A DNA stretch of 64,000 bases from Symploca sp. SIO1C2 (GCA_010672925.1 JAAHFP010000019.1:1-64000); one strand, 5' to 3'; shown: positions 8,223 to 17,154, counted from the first letter of the stretch. Notes: generated from the letters alone by a model not told the origin. Translations and numbers: made by a program.

Positions 8223-8825
8223 ATGACTACAGTAACAGCTCCAGTAGAGAATTCTCCTATTGTATTGCACCTACAACCGATAATTGATTTGACCGATGAG
8301 GAGTTTTTTGAGTTCTGTCGAATTAATCGAGATTTACGTATTGAACGCACTGCTAAAGGAGAATTGCTAATTATGTCCCCCACTGGTTCGGAAACCGGAA
8401 ATCGGAATTTCAAATTGATTCAGCAATTAGCTAATTGGACTGATGCTGATGGTACGGGGATTGGTTTTGACTCTAGCACTGGTTTTAAACTGCCTAATGG
8501 TACGAATTGTTCTCCTGATGCAGCCTGGGTAAAGTTAGAAAGGTGGAATGCACTGACTCCTGAACAACAAAAGCGATTTGCTCCCATTTGTCCGGAGTTT
8601 GTGGTGGAATTGCGTTCTCCGTCTGACCAGTTAAAGCCCCTGCAAGAGAAAATGCAGGAGTATATTGATAATGGGACGCTGTTAGGTTGGCTGATTGACC
8701 GCAAAAATCGGCAAGTTTACATTTATCGTCCGGGAGTGGCTGTCGAATGTTTGGATAATCCCGTTAGTTTGAGTGGCAATTCCGTATTACCTGGATTTAT
8801 TTTGGATTTAAGTAAAATTTGGTAG
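8223..8825 (+). CDS. Uma2-family (DUF820) restriction endonuclease-like protein
   Basis: A 200-residue PD-(D/E)XK-fold protein of the family greatly expanded in cyanobacteria. Visible hallmarks are LTDEEFFEFCRINRDLRIER, GELLIMSPTGSETG, SPDAAWV (first acidic residue), FVVELRSPSDQL (second acid), KMQEYIDNG, GWLIDRKNRQVYIYRPG and a C-terminal LPGFILDLSKIW. Function in the host is not known; association with mobile DNA is common. It diverges from the UPF0175 gene with only 27 bp between start codons. Confidence 0.9.
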   Translation: MTTVTAPVENSPIVLHLQPIIDLTDEEFFEFCRINRDLRIERTAKGELLIMSPTGSETGNRNFKLIQQLANWTDADGTGIGFDSSTGFKLPNGTNCSPDAAWVKLERWNALTPEQQKRFAPICPEFVVELRSPSDQLKPLQEKMQEYIDNGTLLGWLIDRKNRQVYIYRPGVAVECLDNPVSLSGNSVLPGFILDLSKIW

Positions 8826-8844
8826 ACTGCATCGAAGAGATTAC

Positions 8845-8920
8845 CTGTAGGGGCAGGTTTAACTAGTTAATTTCACGGATAAAAGATAACTTATCAGTGC
8901 AAAACCCGCTCTCCGTGTCT
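8845..8920. repeat. GTAGGGGC...AAAACCCGC inverted-repeat element
   Basis: CTGTAGGGGCAGGTTT at one end and CAAAACCCGCTCTCC at the other. It is related to the inverted repeats within segment B at 7290-7366 and 11572-11645, but has a different centre. Confidence 0.6.
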
Positions 8921-9008
8921 TCCCTATCATTAGTAACCCACATTCCGGAAATTATCAATTTGCTCTAGTAAAACTGATATAGTGTTTATTAGGTTCTGGA
9001 GTATAGGA

Positions 9009-9500
9009 ATGTCGAGCGATCGCCTGCGCCAAGTTGAACGAAATTTGACTCGTTTGCGCCAACAATTGGCAGGAAAAGAAGACACATTAGTTACTATTGC
9101 TCCAGAAGAACAGGTTAGGATTGAGCAGCAAATTGATGATTTGAGGGCAAAGATACAGCGCTTTGAGGGAGAATATTGGCAGATTTTGGCAGATGAGTCA
9201 GAAACAGTTGCTATCCTCGAACCTTTGCCAGAAGTTGTGGTTGCTGAAATTGTCGAAAAGGCGGGACAATTGCAAACTAGTCAGCAATATTCTGATGAGG
9301 TGCTGGAATGGTTACAGAAAATTTATGCTAAAGTGAGTCAACTGGAAACAACTGCAGCAGCAAAATTAAAGGGAGTGCTGTCCCTAATGCCGCCGTTTGT
9401 GAATTTGTCCTACGAGGCGGAGTTAGATACAGAGACCTTTTTGCGAACCCATTTTCCAACGTTTACTAAGTGGGCTAAGAAACTGGCAAAAAAGTCCTAG
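9009..9500 (+). CDS. Coiled-coil adaptor protein upstream of the NACHT ATPase (effector-associated-domain-like)
   Basis: I take the ATG at 9009 as the start because GGAG lies at 8998-9001; an upstream start at 8982 has no such site. The 163-residue protein opens with a charged coiled coil (MSSDRLRQVERNLTRLRQQL ... EEQVRIEQQIDDLRAKIQRFE, residues ~1-60). After a linker comes a helical domain (QTSQQYSDEVLEWLQKIYAKVSQLE ... KLKGVLSLMPPFVNLSYEAELDTETFLRTHFPTFTKWAKKL). In my recollection such N-terminal modules precede NACHT or NB-ARC ATPases in cyanobacteria and act as homotypic adaptors, an inference here. The gene ends at TAG 9498, right after a slippery A AAA AAG. Confidence 0.78.
   Translation: MSSDRLRQVERNLTRLRQQLAGKEDTLVTIAPEEQVRIEQQIDDLRAKIQRFEGEYWQILADESETVAILEPLPEVVVAEIVEKAGQLQTSQQYSDEVLEWLQKIYAKVSQLETTAAAKLKGVLSLMPPFVNLSYEAELDTETFLRTHFPTFTKWAKKLAKKS
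9488..9494 (+). promoter_or_regulatory. Candidate programmed -1 frameshift heptamer A AAA AAG
   Basis: The adaptor frame reads GCA AAA AAG TCC TAG. With A9488 this is the canonical slippery heptamer in the correct zero-frame register. Slipping back one base enters the frame that continues without a stop into the NACHT ATPase, giving a predicted 850-residue fusion. A weak hairpin (AAAGG, GATA loop, CCTTT at 9521-9534) lies about 26 nt downstream. No strong Shine-Dalgarno-like stimulator is seen upstream. An ordinary indel is the main alternative. Confidence 0.45.
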
Positions 9501-9592
9501 CCCATAATTACCTACCAGCTAAAGGGATACCTTTACCGTTAAACACACCAAAAGCTAAACGAGGAGTATCCCAGACAAAACTGTTACAAGTT

Positions 9593-11560
9593 GTGAGAAC
9601 AGAAATGCAGGAAAGGCTGGCACAGTCTTTGCACAATAAAGTCTGGCTGACTCTGGGAATGGAGCGGCAGAACTATCATGTAGAGCGTCCTTTTTCTACA
9701 ACAGTGGTACAGCCATCCCAGTCACCAGCACCTTTAGCTGCGGGAACTCGCATTGTAGAAGTATTTAATCGCCCAGAACTTAACCGTCAATTGCTTATTT
9801 TAGGTGAACCTGGTGCGGGTAAGACAACAATGATGCTGGAATTGGCAGAAGATTTGCTCCGACGAGCAATAGCAGACAAAACCGAGCCAATCCCAGTGTT
9901 ACTAAATTTGTCCTCCTGGAAAAATCCTCAACAATCAATTTTTGACTGGTTATTAGGGGAGTTAAAGGAGAAATACGGCATTCGTAAGAATCTGGCACAG
10001 CGATGGCTAGAGGCAAATCAACTACTGCCTCTCCTCGATGGATTGGATGAGGTAGCACCCCAGCATCAACAAGCTTGTGCTGTAGCGCTCAATCATTGGT
10101 TAAAAGAATTTGATCCGCGCTCTGGTGTCCTGATTTGCTGTCGGCGAGAAGAGTTTGAGCAAGGGGTGCGACAACCATTGAGCCTTTATGGAGCCATTTA
10201 TGTGCAACCCTTAACTATTGAGCAAATTGAGGACTATTTTACTCAATTTAATTTGCAGAATGTCTGGCAAACGGTGCAACAGGATGAGGCTTTACAGGAG
10301 ATACTGACAAAGCCTCTGTTTTTGTCGATGTTTGGCCTAGTACAGACTCAGGACAAGTTTTCCCTCTCGGATTGGCAGTCATGCTCTACATCGGAGGACA
10401 GAATTGAGTATCTGCTCGATACTTATTGGGAAGCGACAATGAGTCGTACATTGATTACCAATCCCCGCGAGAAGCAGCAAGGTATTCATAGCAAAACCTA
10501 TAGTAAAAAGCCAGTACCAACGCGCCAAGAAATTCGGAGAGCACTCGTCTTTACTGCCAAAATGCTCAACCGCGAATCCAGCACGGAGCTATTGATTGAA
10601 AAGATGCAGCCAACAGCGCTGAGCAATCTACGGCAAAAATGGACATATCAATTGATTTACGGGCTGATTGGATGGCTGATTGGATGGTTGATTATAGGGT
10701 TGGTTATTGGATTGATTATAGGATTGATTGGAGTATCAATTATTGCGCTGATTGTCGGGCTGTTCTTCTGGACAATTGACAAGCTCAACTTCCCGTTTTT
10801 GTCGGTTAACTTTCTGATTGTCGGGCTGATTATATGGCTGATTATTGGGCTGATTGTCGGGCTGGTTATATGGCTGATTGGAAGGTTAGAGAAAATCGAA
10901 CCAGTAGAAGAAATTGCAATTTCGATGTCCCACGAGGCACGACGGGAAATTTTGGGCTCACTTCGCAAATGGCTGATTATCGGGCTAATTATATGGCTGA
11001 TTATCGGGCTGATTGGATTGCTGATTTTCGAGTTGCTTACGTGGCTGATTATCGGGCTAGTTTTCTGGCTGATTATTGGGTTGATTGGATTGATGATTGA
11101 AGGGCGAAAAGCAGATATCCAAACTCCGATGAAGCCCAATCAGGGCATAAAAAACTCAGTAAAAAATATGATTATTGCCAACACGATTGCCTTTGTGATA
11201 TCACTTTTTTTTAAATTTACCCTCCAAAATCTCCTCGCTAACGTCGTTGATTTTGAAGTCGCTGACGTAATTGTCAACATTTTCGTAGCTATGTTAATGT
11301 GGCTAAGTTTTTACCAAGCTGGTGGAAATGCTTTAAGCCAACACATTGCCCTGCGCCTCGTACTTGACTGGAATCGCTACGCCCCTTTACGCTATGAACT
11401 TTTGCTCAACTACTGTACTGAACGTCTGCTGCTACAACGGGTTGGTGGGCGCTATCGCTTTATGCACAAGTTCTTACAGGATCACTTTGCTCGGATGGAT
11501 TTGAACAGATGGGAAGAAGGTAGACAACAGGGAATAACCTATTTTTTCAAAAAGAGATAA
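9593..11560 (+). CDS. NACHT-family ATPase with repetitive C-terminal membrane region
   Basis: The frame is open from 9479, but the first possible start codons are GTG 9593 and ATG 9605, neither with a spaced ribosome-binding site. The stretch before them (YLPAKGIPLPLNTP, GVSQTKLLQVV) looks like genuine protein, so a -1 frameshift from the adaptor gene may supply the N-terminus. Numbered from 9593: Walker A GEPGAGKTT (~72-80), Walker B LLPLLDGLDEV (~145-155), the sensor VLICCRREEF, and PLFLSMFGL. Residues ~352-500 are near-continuous hydrophobic repeats of the GLIIGLI/WLI type, forming many membrane helices. A further hydrophobic segment precedes the terminal YRFMHKFLQDHFARM helix. It is probably a membrane-anchored sensor ATPase. 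Its stop codon lies inside repeat segment B. Confidence 0.85.
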   Translation: MRTEMQERLAQSLHNKVWLTLGMERQNYHVERPFSTTVVQPSQSPAPLAAGTRIVEVFNRPELNRQLLILGEPGAGKTTMMLELAEDLLRRAIADKTEPIPVLLNLSSWKNPQQSIFDWLLGELKEKYGIRKNLAQRWLEANQLLPLLDGLDEVAPQHQQACAVALNHWLKEFDPRSGVLICCRREEFEQGVRQPLSLYGAIYVQPLTIEQIEDYFTQFNLQNVWQTVQQDEALQEILTKPLFLSMFGLVQTQDKFSLSDWQSCSTSEDRIEYLLDTYWEATMSRTLITNPREKQQGIHSKTYSKKPVPTRQEIRRALVFTAKMLNRESSTELLIEKMQPTALSNLRQKWTYQLIYGLIGWLIGWLIIGLVIGLIIGLIGVSIIALIVGLFFWTIDKLNFPFLSVNFLIVGLIIWLIIGLIVGLVIWLIGRLEKIEPVEEIAISMSHEARREILGSLRKWLIIGLIIWLIIGLIGLLIFELLTWLIIGLVFWLIIGLIGLMIEGRKADIQTPMKPNQGIKNSVKNMIIANTIAFVISLFFKFTLQNLLANVVDFEVADVIVNIFVAMLMWLSFYQAGGNALSQHIALRLVLDWNRYAPLRYELLLNYCTERLLLQRVGGRYRFMHKFLQDHFARMDLNRWEEGRQQGITYFFKKR

Positions 11561-11700
11561 AATATAAATCCTGTAGGGGCGAGTTTAGGGATAATTTAGG
11601 TCATTTTACCCGAATATTTCGTTCAAAACCTGCCTTGCTGCTATCCCAATCAACCCAACTCATTGCCAAATAAATCAACAAGCGATCGCTTTCAGCACCA
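11556..11700. repeat. Duplicated non-coding segment B, right copy, overlapping the NACHT stop
   Basis: Matches 7273-7416. The TAA at 11558-11560 that ends the NACHT gene is part of its first bases (GATAAAATATAAAT). Confidence 0.88.
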
Positions 11701-11755
11701 GTATCGTAAGCGATACCTCACCCATCAATAATCTTGCAGCCATCAATCAACAGAA

Positions 11756-11960
11756 GTACCCAGAATTTGGTGCGTTACGCTGCGCTCTAAGCGGAGCATC
11801 CCGAAGGGTATACACACCCTACTGCCTGTATCGTTTACTTTGGGAGCAAGTTCCATCGCTTTGATTTGTGCTATTATTTTACATAATGGAGTAGGTGTGC
11901 GCTTATAGAGTCTAGTCAATTGCAACATGCGATCGCGCAAGCAAGCAAAAGTAGTCGTAG
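11756..11960. repeat. Duplicated non-coding segment A, right copy
   Basis: Matches 7028-7198 but with about 34 extra bases after CACCCTACTGCCT. Order is A-B on the left of the island and B-A on the right, all copies in the same orientation. Confidence 0.9.
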
Positions 11961-12080
11961 GTTGGTCTGATTATCACCAAGTCCTTAAAACATTTAGTGA
12001 ATCTTGAAAAAATTCCGCAAGAACTTGTTCCGCTTAAAAAAAGATTTTTCATCACCTCCTGCGCTCATTGTGGAAAAAAT

Positions 12081-12722
12081 ATGGATACAAATTTTTGGCT
12101 GGAAAAGTGGCAAAACAATAATATCGGTTTCCACAAAAGTGAAGCTAACCCTGTACTGGTCAAATATTTCTCAGAGCTTTCTTTGAGGCAAGGTAGTCGC
12201 GTATTTTTGCCATTATGCGGTAAAACTCTTGATATTGCTTGGCTGCTTTCCCAGGGCTATCGTGTTGCTGGAGCTGAATTAGTCGAAATGGCTATTGAGC
12301 AATTATTTATGGAGCTTGAAGTGGAGCCAAAAGTAGCAGAAGTTGGTGATCTGAAGCAATACAGTGCAGAAAATATTGATATATTTGTTGGTGATATTTT
12401 TGAATTGTCTGGTGAGATGCTGGGCTCTGTTGATACAATTTATGATAGAGCAGCTTTGGTGGCACTGCCGGAAGAAATGCGCCATCGATACACGGCACAT
12501 TTAATGGAGATTGCAGATAAAGCGCCACAGTTGCTAGTTACCTATGAGTATGACCAAAACTTAATGGCAGGCCCTCCTTTTTCAATTAGTAGTGAGGAAT
12601 TGAATCAACACTACGGAGCCCATTATGATTTAACTCTTATTGTCAGTAACAATGTGCCTGGTGGATTTAAAGGAAAATGTGCGGCAACAGAGCATGTCTG
12701 GTATTTGTGCTCTACCTATTGA
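12081..12722 (+). CDS. tpm: Thiopurine S-methyltransferase-family enzyme
   Basis: I start at ATG 12081 (MDTNFWLEKWQNNNIGFHKS) because that is how the family begins; the in-frame extension from 11997 adds 28 unrelated residues. The resulting 213-residue protein has the TPMT pattern: NPVLVKYFSEL, the SAM-binding segment RVFLPLCGKTLDIAWL with GYRVAGAELVEMAI, YDRAALVALPEEMRHRY and LLVTYEYDQ ... GPPFSIS. Family knowledge: these SAM-dependent enzymes methylate thiopurines in vitro, and bacterial members also act on selenium and tellurium compounds. No operon partner is evident. Confidence 0.88.
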   Translation: MDTNFWLEKWQNNNIGFHKSEANPVLVKYFSELSLRQGSRVFLPLCGKTLDIAWLLSQGYRVAGAELVEMAIEQLFMELEVEPKVAEVGDLKQYSAENIDIFVGDIFELSGEMLGSVDTIYDRAALVALPEEMRHRYTAHLMEIADKAPQLLVTYEYDQNLMAGPPFSISSEELNQHYGAHYDLTLIVSNNVPGGFKGKCAATEHVWYLCSTY

Positions 12723-12837
12723 GAGATTTAAGACGCTTCGTAAATTTTTGCGTAACTTCTCTGCTGCTGGCAGATATCTAAAATAAGAATGGTCAATAAG
12801 TAGTTAGGCACAATTACTTGTAAAACCTCTCCCCCAA

Positions 12838-12860
12838 CCCCTCTCCTAGCAGGAGAGGGG
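12838..12860. repeat. CCCCTCTCCT hairpin
   Basis: Ten-base arms (CCCCTCTCCT and AGGAGAGGGG) around a 3-nt loop. Directly followed by the palindrome that hosts the first MITE copy. Confidence 0.7.
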
Positions 12861-12882
12861 AGTTTTCCCCCTTCCCTTGAAG

Positions 12883-13026
12883 GATGCCACTGGCGAATGG
12901 GGGGTCACACCCCTCATTTATACTAAAATTGGCTTTTAGAGACGCGCCATGGCGCGTCTCTACAATTAGCGGAATAAGGAAAAATCCTGATATAAGGGGT
13001 CACACCCCTGATTCGCCAGCAGTATC
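12883..13026. mobile_element. MITE-like element, copy 1 (144 bp), inserted at a palindrome centre
   Basis: The ends GATGCCACTGGCGAAT and ATTCGCCAGCAGTATC are imperfect terminal inverted repeats. Both flanks read CTTGAAG (12876-12882 and 13027-13033), a 7-bp target duplication. Removing element plus one duplication restores a perfect palindrome with arms CCCCCTTCCCTT. Inside lies a 22-bp perfect palindrome (GAGACGCGCCA and its complement). No ORF, so any movement must be in trans. A 143-bp copy lies at 19731-19873. Confidence 0.85.
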
Positions 13027-13121
13027 CTTGAAGGGAAGGGGGTTAGGGGGTTAGGTCTCTTTTTATAGTTAATTTTGTCCATCTACTTATTCATCGAGAG
13101 GCAGGGCGGGTTTTGTTTCTG

Positions 13122-13172
13122 ACCTCTTTTTGGACTGAAGTCCTACTACTGCTCATTACTCATTACTTATTA
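13122..13172. repeat. Dispersed GGACTGAAGTCC repeat, copy 3
   Basis: Direct-orientation copy of the repeat at 5142-5195, ending about 20 bp before the first TPR-CHAT start codon. Its presence so near the start may influence that promoter. Confidence 0.8.
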
Positions 13173-13191
13173 ATTAATTACTTTTTTTCCC

Positions 13192-16100
13192 ATGCGTCCT
13201 TATTTTAAATACCTTATCCTTGCGGCTGCTACCCCTTTATTGGTAGTAAGCTCTTCTCTATTACCTATTGCAGCTCAGGATTCACCTATTATAACTCAGG
13301 CGCAGACTAATCAAAGCCAAAAACCGGAAGCTGATCGCTTGCTAGAAGAAGGGATAGAATTTTATGACAAAATTAGGTTTGGAGAAGCACTGGGGAGATT
13401 TGAGGAAGCCTTAGTAATTTATCAAGAAATCGGCGATAAGGAAGGTATTGGGGCAACTCTTCACCAAATTGGAAGAGTCTATCACAGCATGGAGCAATAT
13501 CAGCAAGCTTTGGATTACTATCAACGAGCCTTATTAGTTCAACGGGAAGTAAAGGATGATGTCGGTGCTAGAGTAACCCTTAACCGCATTGGGAGTATTT
13601 ACGATAGGCTGGGAGACTATCAGCAGGCATTGGATTATTACCAGCAGGCGGTGGTAATTCGACAGGAAGAGAATGCTCTTTGTAGCGATCGCGCTTGGCA
13701 AAGGATAACTTTAACAGGAATCGGTAAAATTTATCAACGCTGGGAGGATTATCCCCAGGCTTTTGCTAATTACCAGCAAGCGGCGGTAATTGAACGAGAG
13801 TTGAGCAATTGTCCTGAGGAAGACATACCTCCTTCCTATGCTAGGGGGGCAAGGCTTTTCTACAGTACAGGCTTGGTTGCTCAGGAGTTAGGCAAATATC
13901 AAGAAGCTTGGGATTATCTCCAGCAAGCTTTGGCAATTTACCAACGAGTTGAGGATCAAGATGAGCAATGGATTATTCTTAACCAAATGGGAGTAGTTTC
14001 CCGCCACATGGGAGAGTATCAACAGGCGCTTGATTACTTTCAACAAGCCCAGGACATGGAGATTTTATTTGTCCATTTTGGTCAGGGAGGGTCTCTTAAT
14101 AATATAGGGTTAGTTTACTACGAGATGGGAGAGTATCAGCAGGCACTCTTATCCTATAAACAAGCTTTAGCATCGGCTCAAGAAATTAATGATAGAGCCG
14201 GAGAAGGAGTAACCCTCAACAATATTGGTGGGATTTACGACAAACAAGAAAAGTATCAGCAGGCCTTCGATACTTACCAGCAAGCTTTGGCCATTGTGCA
14301 GGAAGTTGGTGATCAAAAAGGAGAAGCAGTAGTTCTAAATAATCTTGGGGTGGTTTACGATCATCTCGGAAAATCTCAGCAAGCAGCAGATTACTATGAG
14401 CAAGCTGGGGCAATTTGGTCAGAACTTGGGGTAAATAAACCAGATTTACCCATTGCTTTAAATCTTGAGCCTTTGATTCTACCAAGGTCTCCCAATGCAG
14501 AGAAAAAAGCACAGGTGGTTCAATTCTACCAAAAAGGAATGCAGCTCTACAAGCGGGGTCAACATCAACCAGCTCTAGAGGAATTCCAACAAGCTTTAGG
14601 AATTGCCAGGGAACTCGGAGATCAGAGTCAGGAGTGGAAGAGTCTTAACCAAATGGGACTGGTTTATCAAAGCCTGGGAGAGTATAAATTAGCCCTAGAT
14701 TTCTTCCAGCAAGCCTTAGGGATTCCCAAATCAGGATTCGAGAATACAGGGGCAATTCAGTTCAATATTGCACAAGTTTACAGCAATTTGGGAGACTACA
14801 CCAAAGCCTTAGAGTTCTATCAACAAGCCTCAGAACTAGTTCGTGGTAATCAGACAGGGAAGGTGAGAATTCTCAACGGTATTGGTAATGTTAACTTAGC
14901 TCTAGAAAAGTATGAATTAGCTTTAGACTCCTATCAACAAGCCTTAACTATACTCAAAAGCCTTAACTACAACAAAAAATTGCTCGAAGGGGCAACTCTT
15001 AATAATATTGGACAGGTTTACCGAGAACAGGGTAAATACGAATTAGCCTTAGAATATTATCAGCAAGCTTTAACTATTCAAAAACTCCTGGGAAGCAAGC
15101 GCGGAGAAGGAGCTATTCTCGATAACCTGGGAGAAGCTTACTATCAGTTGGAGCAGTATAACCAAGCTTTGGAGTATTATCAGCAAGCTTTAGTGATCAG
15201 CCAAGAAGTAGGAGATAGAGCCACAGAAGGGGAAAATCTGAGTAATATTGGTTATCTACTCGAACAACAGCAGCAACCAGAATTAGCCATTGTGTTCTTC
15301 AAGCAATCGGTTAATGTCAGGGAAGGGATTCGGGAAAGTATCAAGGAACTTCCCCCAGCACAACAGCAATCCTACACTGCCACTATTGCTCAGGATTACC
15401 GCCATCTAGCAGATTTATTACTACAACAAAACCGTATCCTGGAAGCGCAGCAAGTCCTAGATTTACTGAAAGTTCAAGAGTTGGAAGATTATTTGCGTAA
15501 TGTCCGAGGCAATGAAACCACTGCCCAAGGTGTACCTAATTTACCACCAGAAGAGCAGATTCAGGATGGCTTAGCAGACATTTTAGACCAAGCGATCGCG
15601 ATTGGTAAAGAGCTTAATCAACTACGGCAACAAGGCAACCGCAATCCTCAAGAAGAACAGCGTCTTGTCCAACTAGTCAATGCTCAAGAGCAAATTATCG
15701 CCGATTTCAATTATTTTATCGAGAGTCCAGAGGTAGAAGCACTGATTACTCAACTCACTCCCAAAACCCGTAAACCAGATTTGGTAGACGACTTGGAAGA
15801 CTTACTCAGTATCCAAGACAACCTGAAGGATTTGCAACAGAATGCGGTTCTCCTCTATCCTCTTATTCTAGAAGACCGCTTGGAACTGGTTCTCACTACC
15901 CCAGATTCTCCCCCGATTCGTCGCACTGTCTCCGTTACCAAAGACCAACTCAATCAGGCAATAGTCAGCTTCCGCCAAGCCTTAAACAATCCTGGCACTG
16001 ATGCTAAAGCACCGGCACAGCAACTCTACAACTGGTTGATTAAACCCCTAGAAAAAGACCTCAAAGCAGCACAAGCCGAAACCCTAATTTATGCACCGGA

Positions 16101-16923
16101 TGGACAACTGCGCTACATTCCCTTGGCTGCTTTATACGATGGCCAACAATGGCTAGTCCAACGCTATCGTATTAATAACATCACCGCTGCTTCCCTCACT
16201 GACCTCGGTAGCCAACCGACTTCTCAACTCAAGATTTTAGCAGGAGCTTTTACTACAGGAAGCCATAGTGTTACAGTCGCTAAAGAAAGGTTTAACTTTG
16301 GTGGTTTGCCCTATGCCGGAGTAGAAGTAAAAACTTTAGCCGAAACGGTTCCCGATACTACCCAACTCTTCAATGATGCCTTCAATCCCCAAGACACAAA
16401 ACCCCAAATGGGGGATCATACCATCTTACATTTTGCTACCCACGGAGCGATCGTAGCGGGAAGACCGGAAGAATCCTTTATTCTCTTTGGTGATGGCACA
16501 CCGGTAACTATTGCTGATGTCCGCAACTGGAATCTCAATAATGTGGATTTAGTGGTGCTTTCCGCCTGTCAAACTGGACTTGGGGGCAATTTAGGCACAG
16601 GAGCAGAAATTCTAGGTTTAGGTTACCAGATGCAGAGGGCAGGAGCTAGAGCCGCGATCGCTTCTTTATGGACTGTGGATGATGGGGGTACTCAAGCGCT
16701 GATGAATGCTTTTTATGGAGTATTGCAAAGTAACCAGACGAAAGCGGAAGCTCTCAGACAAGCACAAATTGCTCTAATTACTGGTGATTATACTGCGGTG
16801 GGAGAGCAACGAGGGTCAATTGTTGCACTACAGATTAGTGATGAGATTCAGCCTGAGGTAGTAAATCGTCTCAATCATCCTTTTTACTGGGCTCCGTTTA
16901 TTTTAATCGGCAATGGATTATGA
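13192..16923 (+). CDS. Secreted TPR-CHAT (caspase HetF-associated) protease 1
   Basis: A 1243-residue protein. It has a signal peptide (MRPYFKYLILAAATPLLVVSSSLLPIAAQ), then about 17 TPR-like units with the cyanobacterial signature (GEYQQALDYYQQAL.. / NNIGxVYxxxG) to residue ~740. A charged helical linker (~760-890) follows, then a C-terminal CHAT domain. The catalytic dyad is His1084 (HFATHGA) and Cys1126 (VVLSACQTGLGG). CHAT domains are caspase-fold proteases, often tied to cell death or separase-like activation; the TPRs probably bind a partner or regulate the protease. The Sec signal implies a periplasmic or extracellular location. The CHAT half is near-identical in DNA to 21.7-22.8 kb. 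Confidence 0.92.
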   Translation: MRPYFKYLILAAATPLLVVSSSLLPIAAQDSPIITQAQTNQSQKPEADRLLEEGIEFYDKIRFGEALGRFEEALVIYQEIGDKEGIGATLHQIGRVYHSMEQYQQALDYYQRALLVQREVKDDVGARVTLNRIGSIYDRLGDYQQALDYYQQAVVIRQEENALCSDRAWQRITLTGIGKIYQRWEDYPQAFANYQQAAVIERELSNCPEEDIPPSYARGARLFYSTGLVAQELGKYQEAWDYLQQALAIYQRVEDQDEQWIILNQMGVVSRHMGEYQQALDYFQQAQDMEILFVHFGQGGSLNNIGLVYYEMGEYQQALLSYKQALASAQEINDRAGEGVTLNNIGGIYDKQEKYQQAFDTYQQALAIVQEVGDQKGEAVVLNNLGVVYDHLGKSQQAADYYEQAGAIWSELGVNKPDLPIALNLEPLILPRSPNAEKKAQVVQFYQKGMQLYKRGQHQPALEEFQQALGIARELGDQSQEWKSLNQMGLVYQSLGEYKLALDFFQQALGIPKSGFENTGAIQFNIAQVYSNLGDYTKALEFYQQASELVRGNQTGKVRILNGIGNVNLALEKYELALDSYQQALTILKSLNYNKKLLEGATLNNIGQVYREQGKYELALEYYQQALTIQKLLGSKRGEGAILDNLGEAYYQLEQYNQALEYYQQALVISQEVGDRATEGENLSNIGYLLEQQQQPELAIVFFKQSVNVREGIRESIKELPPAQQQSYTATIAQDYRHLADLLLQQNRILEAQQVLDLLKVQELEDYLRNVRGNETTAQGVPNLPPEEQIQDGLADILDQAIAIGKELNQLRQQGNRNPQEEQRLVQLVNAQEQIIADFNYFIESPEVEALITQLTPKTRKPDLVDDLEDLLSIQDNLKDLQQNAVLLYPLILEDRLELVLTTPDSPPIRRTVSVTKDQLNQAIVSFRQALNNPGTDAKAPAQQLYNWLIKPLEKDLKAAQAETLIYAPDGQLRYIPLAALYDGQQWLVQRYRINNITAASLTDLGSQPTSQLKILAGAFTTGSHSVTVAKERFNFGGLPYAGVEVKTLAETVPDTTQLFNDAFNPQDTKPQMGDHTILHFATHGAIVAGRPEESFILFGDGTPVTIADVRNWNLNNVDLVVLSACQTGLGGNLGTGAEILGLGYQMQRAGARAAIASLWTVDDGGTQALMNAFYGVLQSNQTKAEALRQAQIALITGDYTAVGEQRGSIVALQISDEIQPEVVNRLNHPFYWAPFILIGNGL

Positions 16924-16981
16924 ATTTAGAATTTAGAATTTAGAATTTAGAATTGGTGGAACAGGCTTCTAGCCTGTCTCA
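16922..16981. repeat. AATTTAG array plus GGCTTCTAGCC hairpin after TPR-CHAT 1
   Basis: Four AATTTAG units abut the stop codon, followed by AATTGGTGGAACAGGC and a short GGCTTCTAGCC palindrome. The same hairpin follows TPR-CHAT 2 at 22850-22880, and a degenerate one lies near 23564-23595. Confidence 0.75.
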
Positions 16982-17017
16982 ATTTTAACTAAACCAGTAA
17001 TATTGGAAAACAATTGA

Positions 17018-17040
17018 GGGCGCAAGCATTGCGCCCCTAC
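17018..17040. repeat. Intact GGGCGCA...TGCGCCC palindromic unit
   Basis: Arms GGGCGCA and TGCGCCC with loop AGCAT, followed by CTAC. It is an uninterrupted relative of the palindrome into which the element at 17155-17368 has inserted. Confidence 0.75.
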
Positions 17041-17154
17041 TGTGGACTAATTCCCCTGCTCTCGGAATGTTTCAATTTCGGATAAAGATTAGGGGTTATT
17101 GAGAAAGTCGAATAGGGATTTTGGGGACGAAAACCGTAGGGGCGCATTGCCTGC

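Noticed and set aside
10657-11139. 160-codon minus-strand ORF inside the NACHT gene
   Set aside because: It is a shadow of the coding minisatellite: Ile/Ser/Pro repeats in antisense to a well-supported gene.
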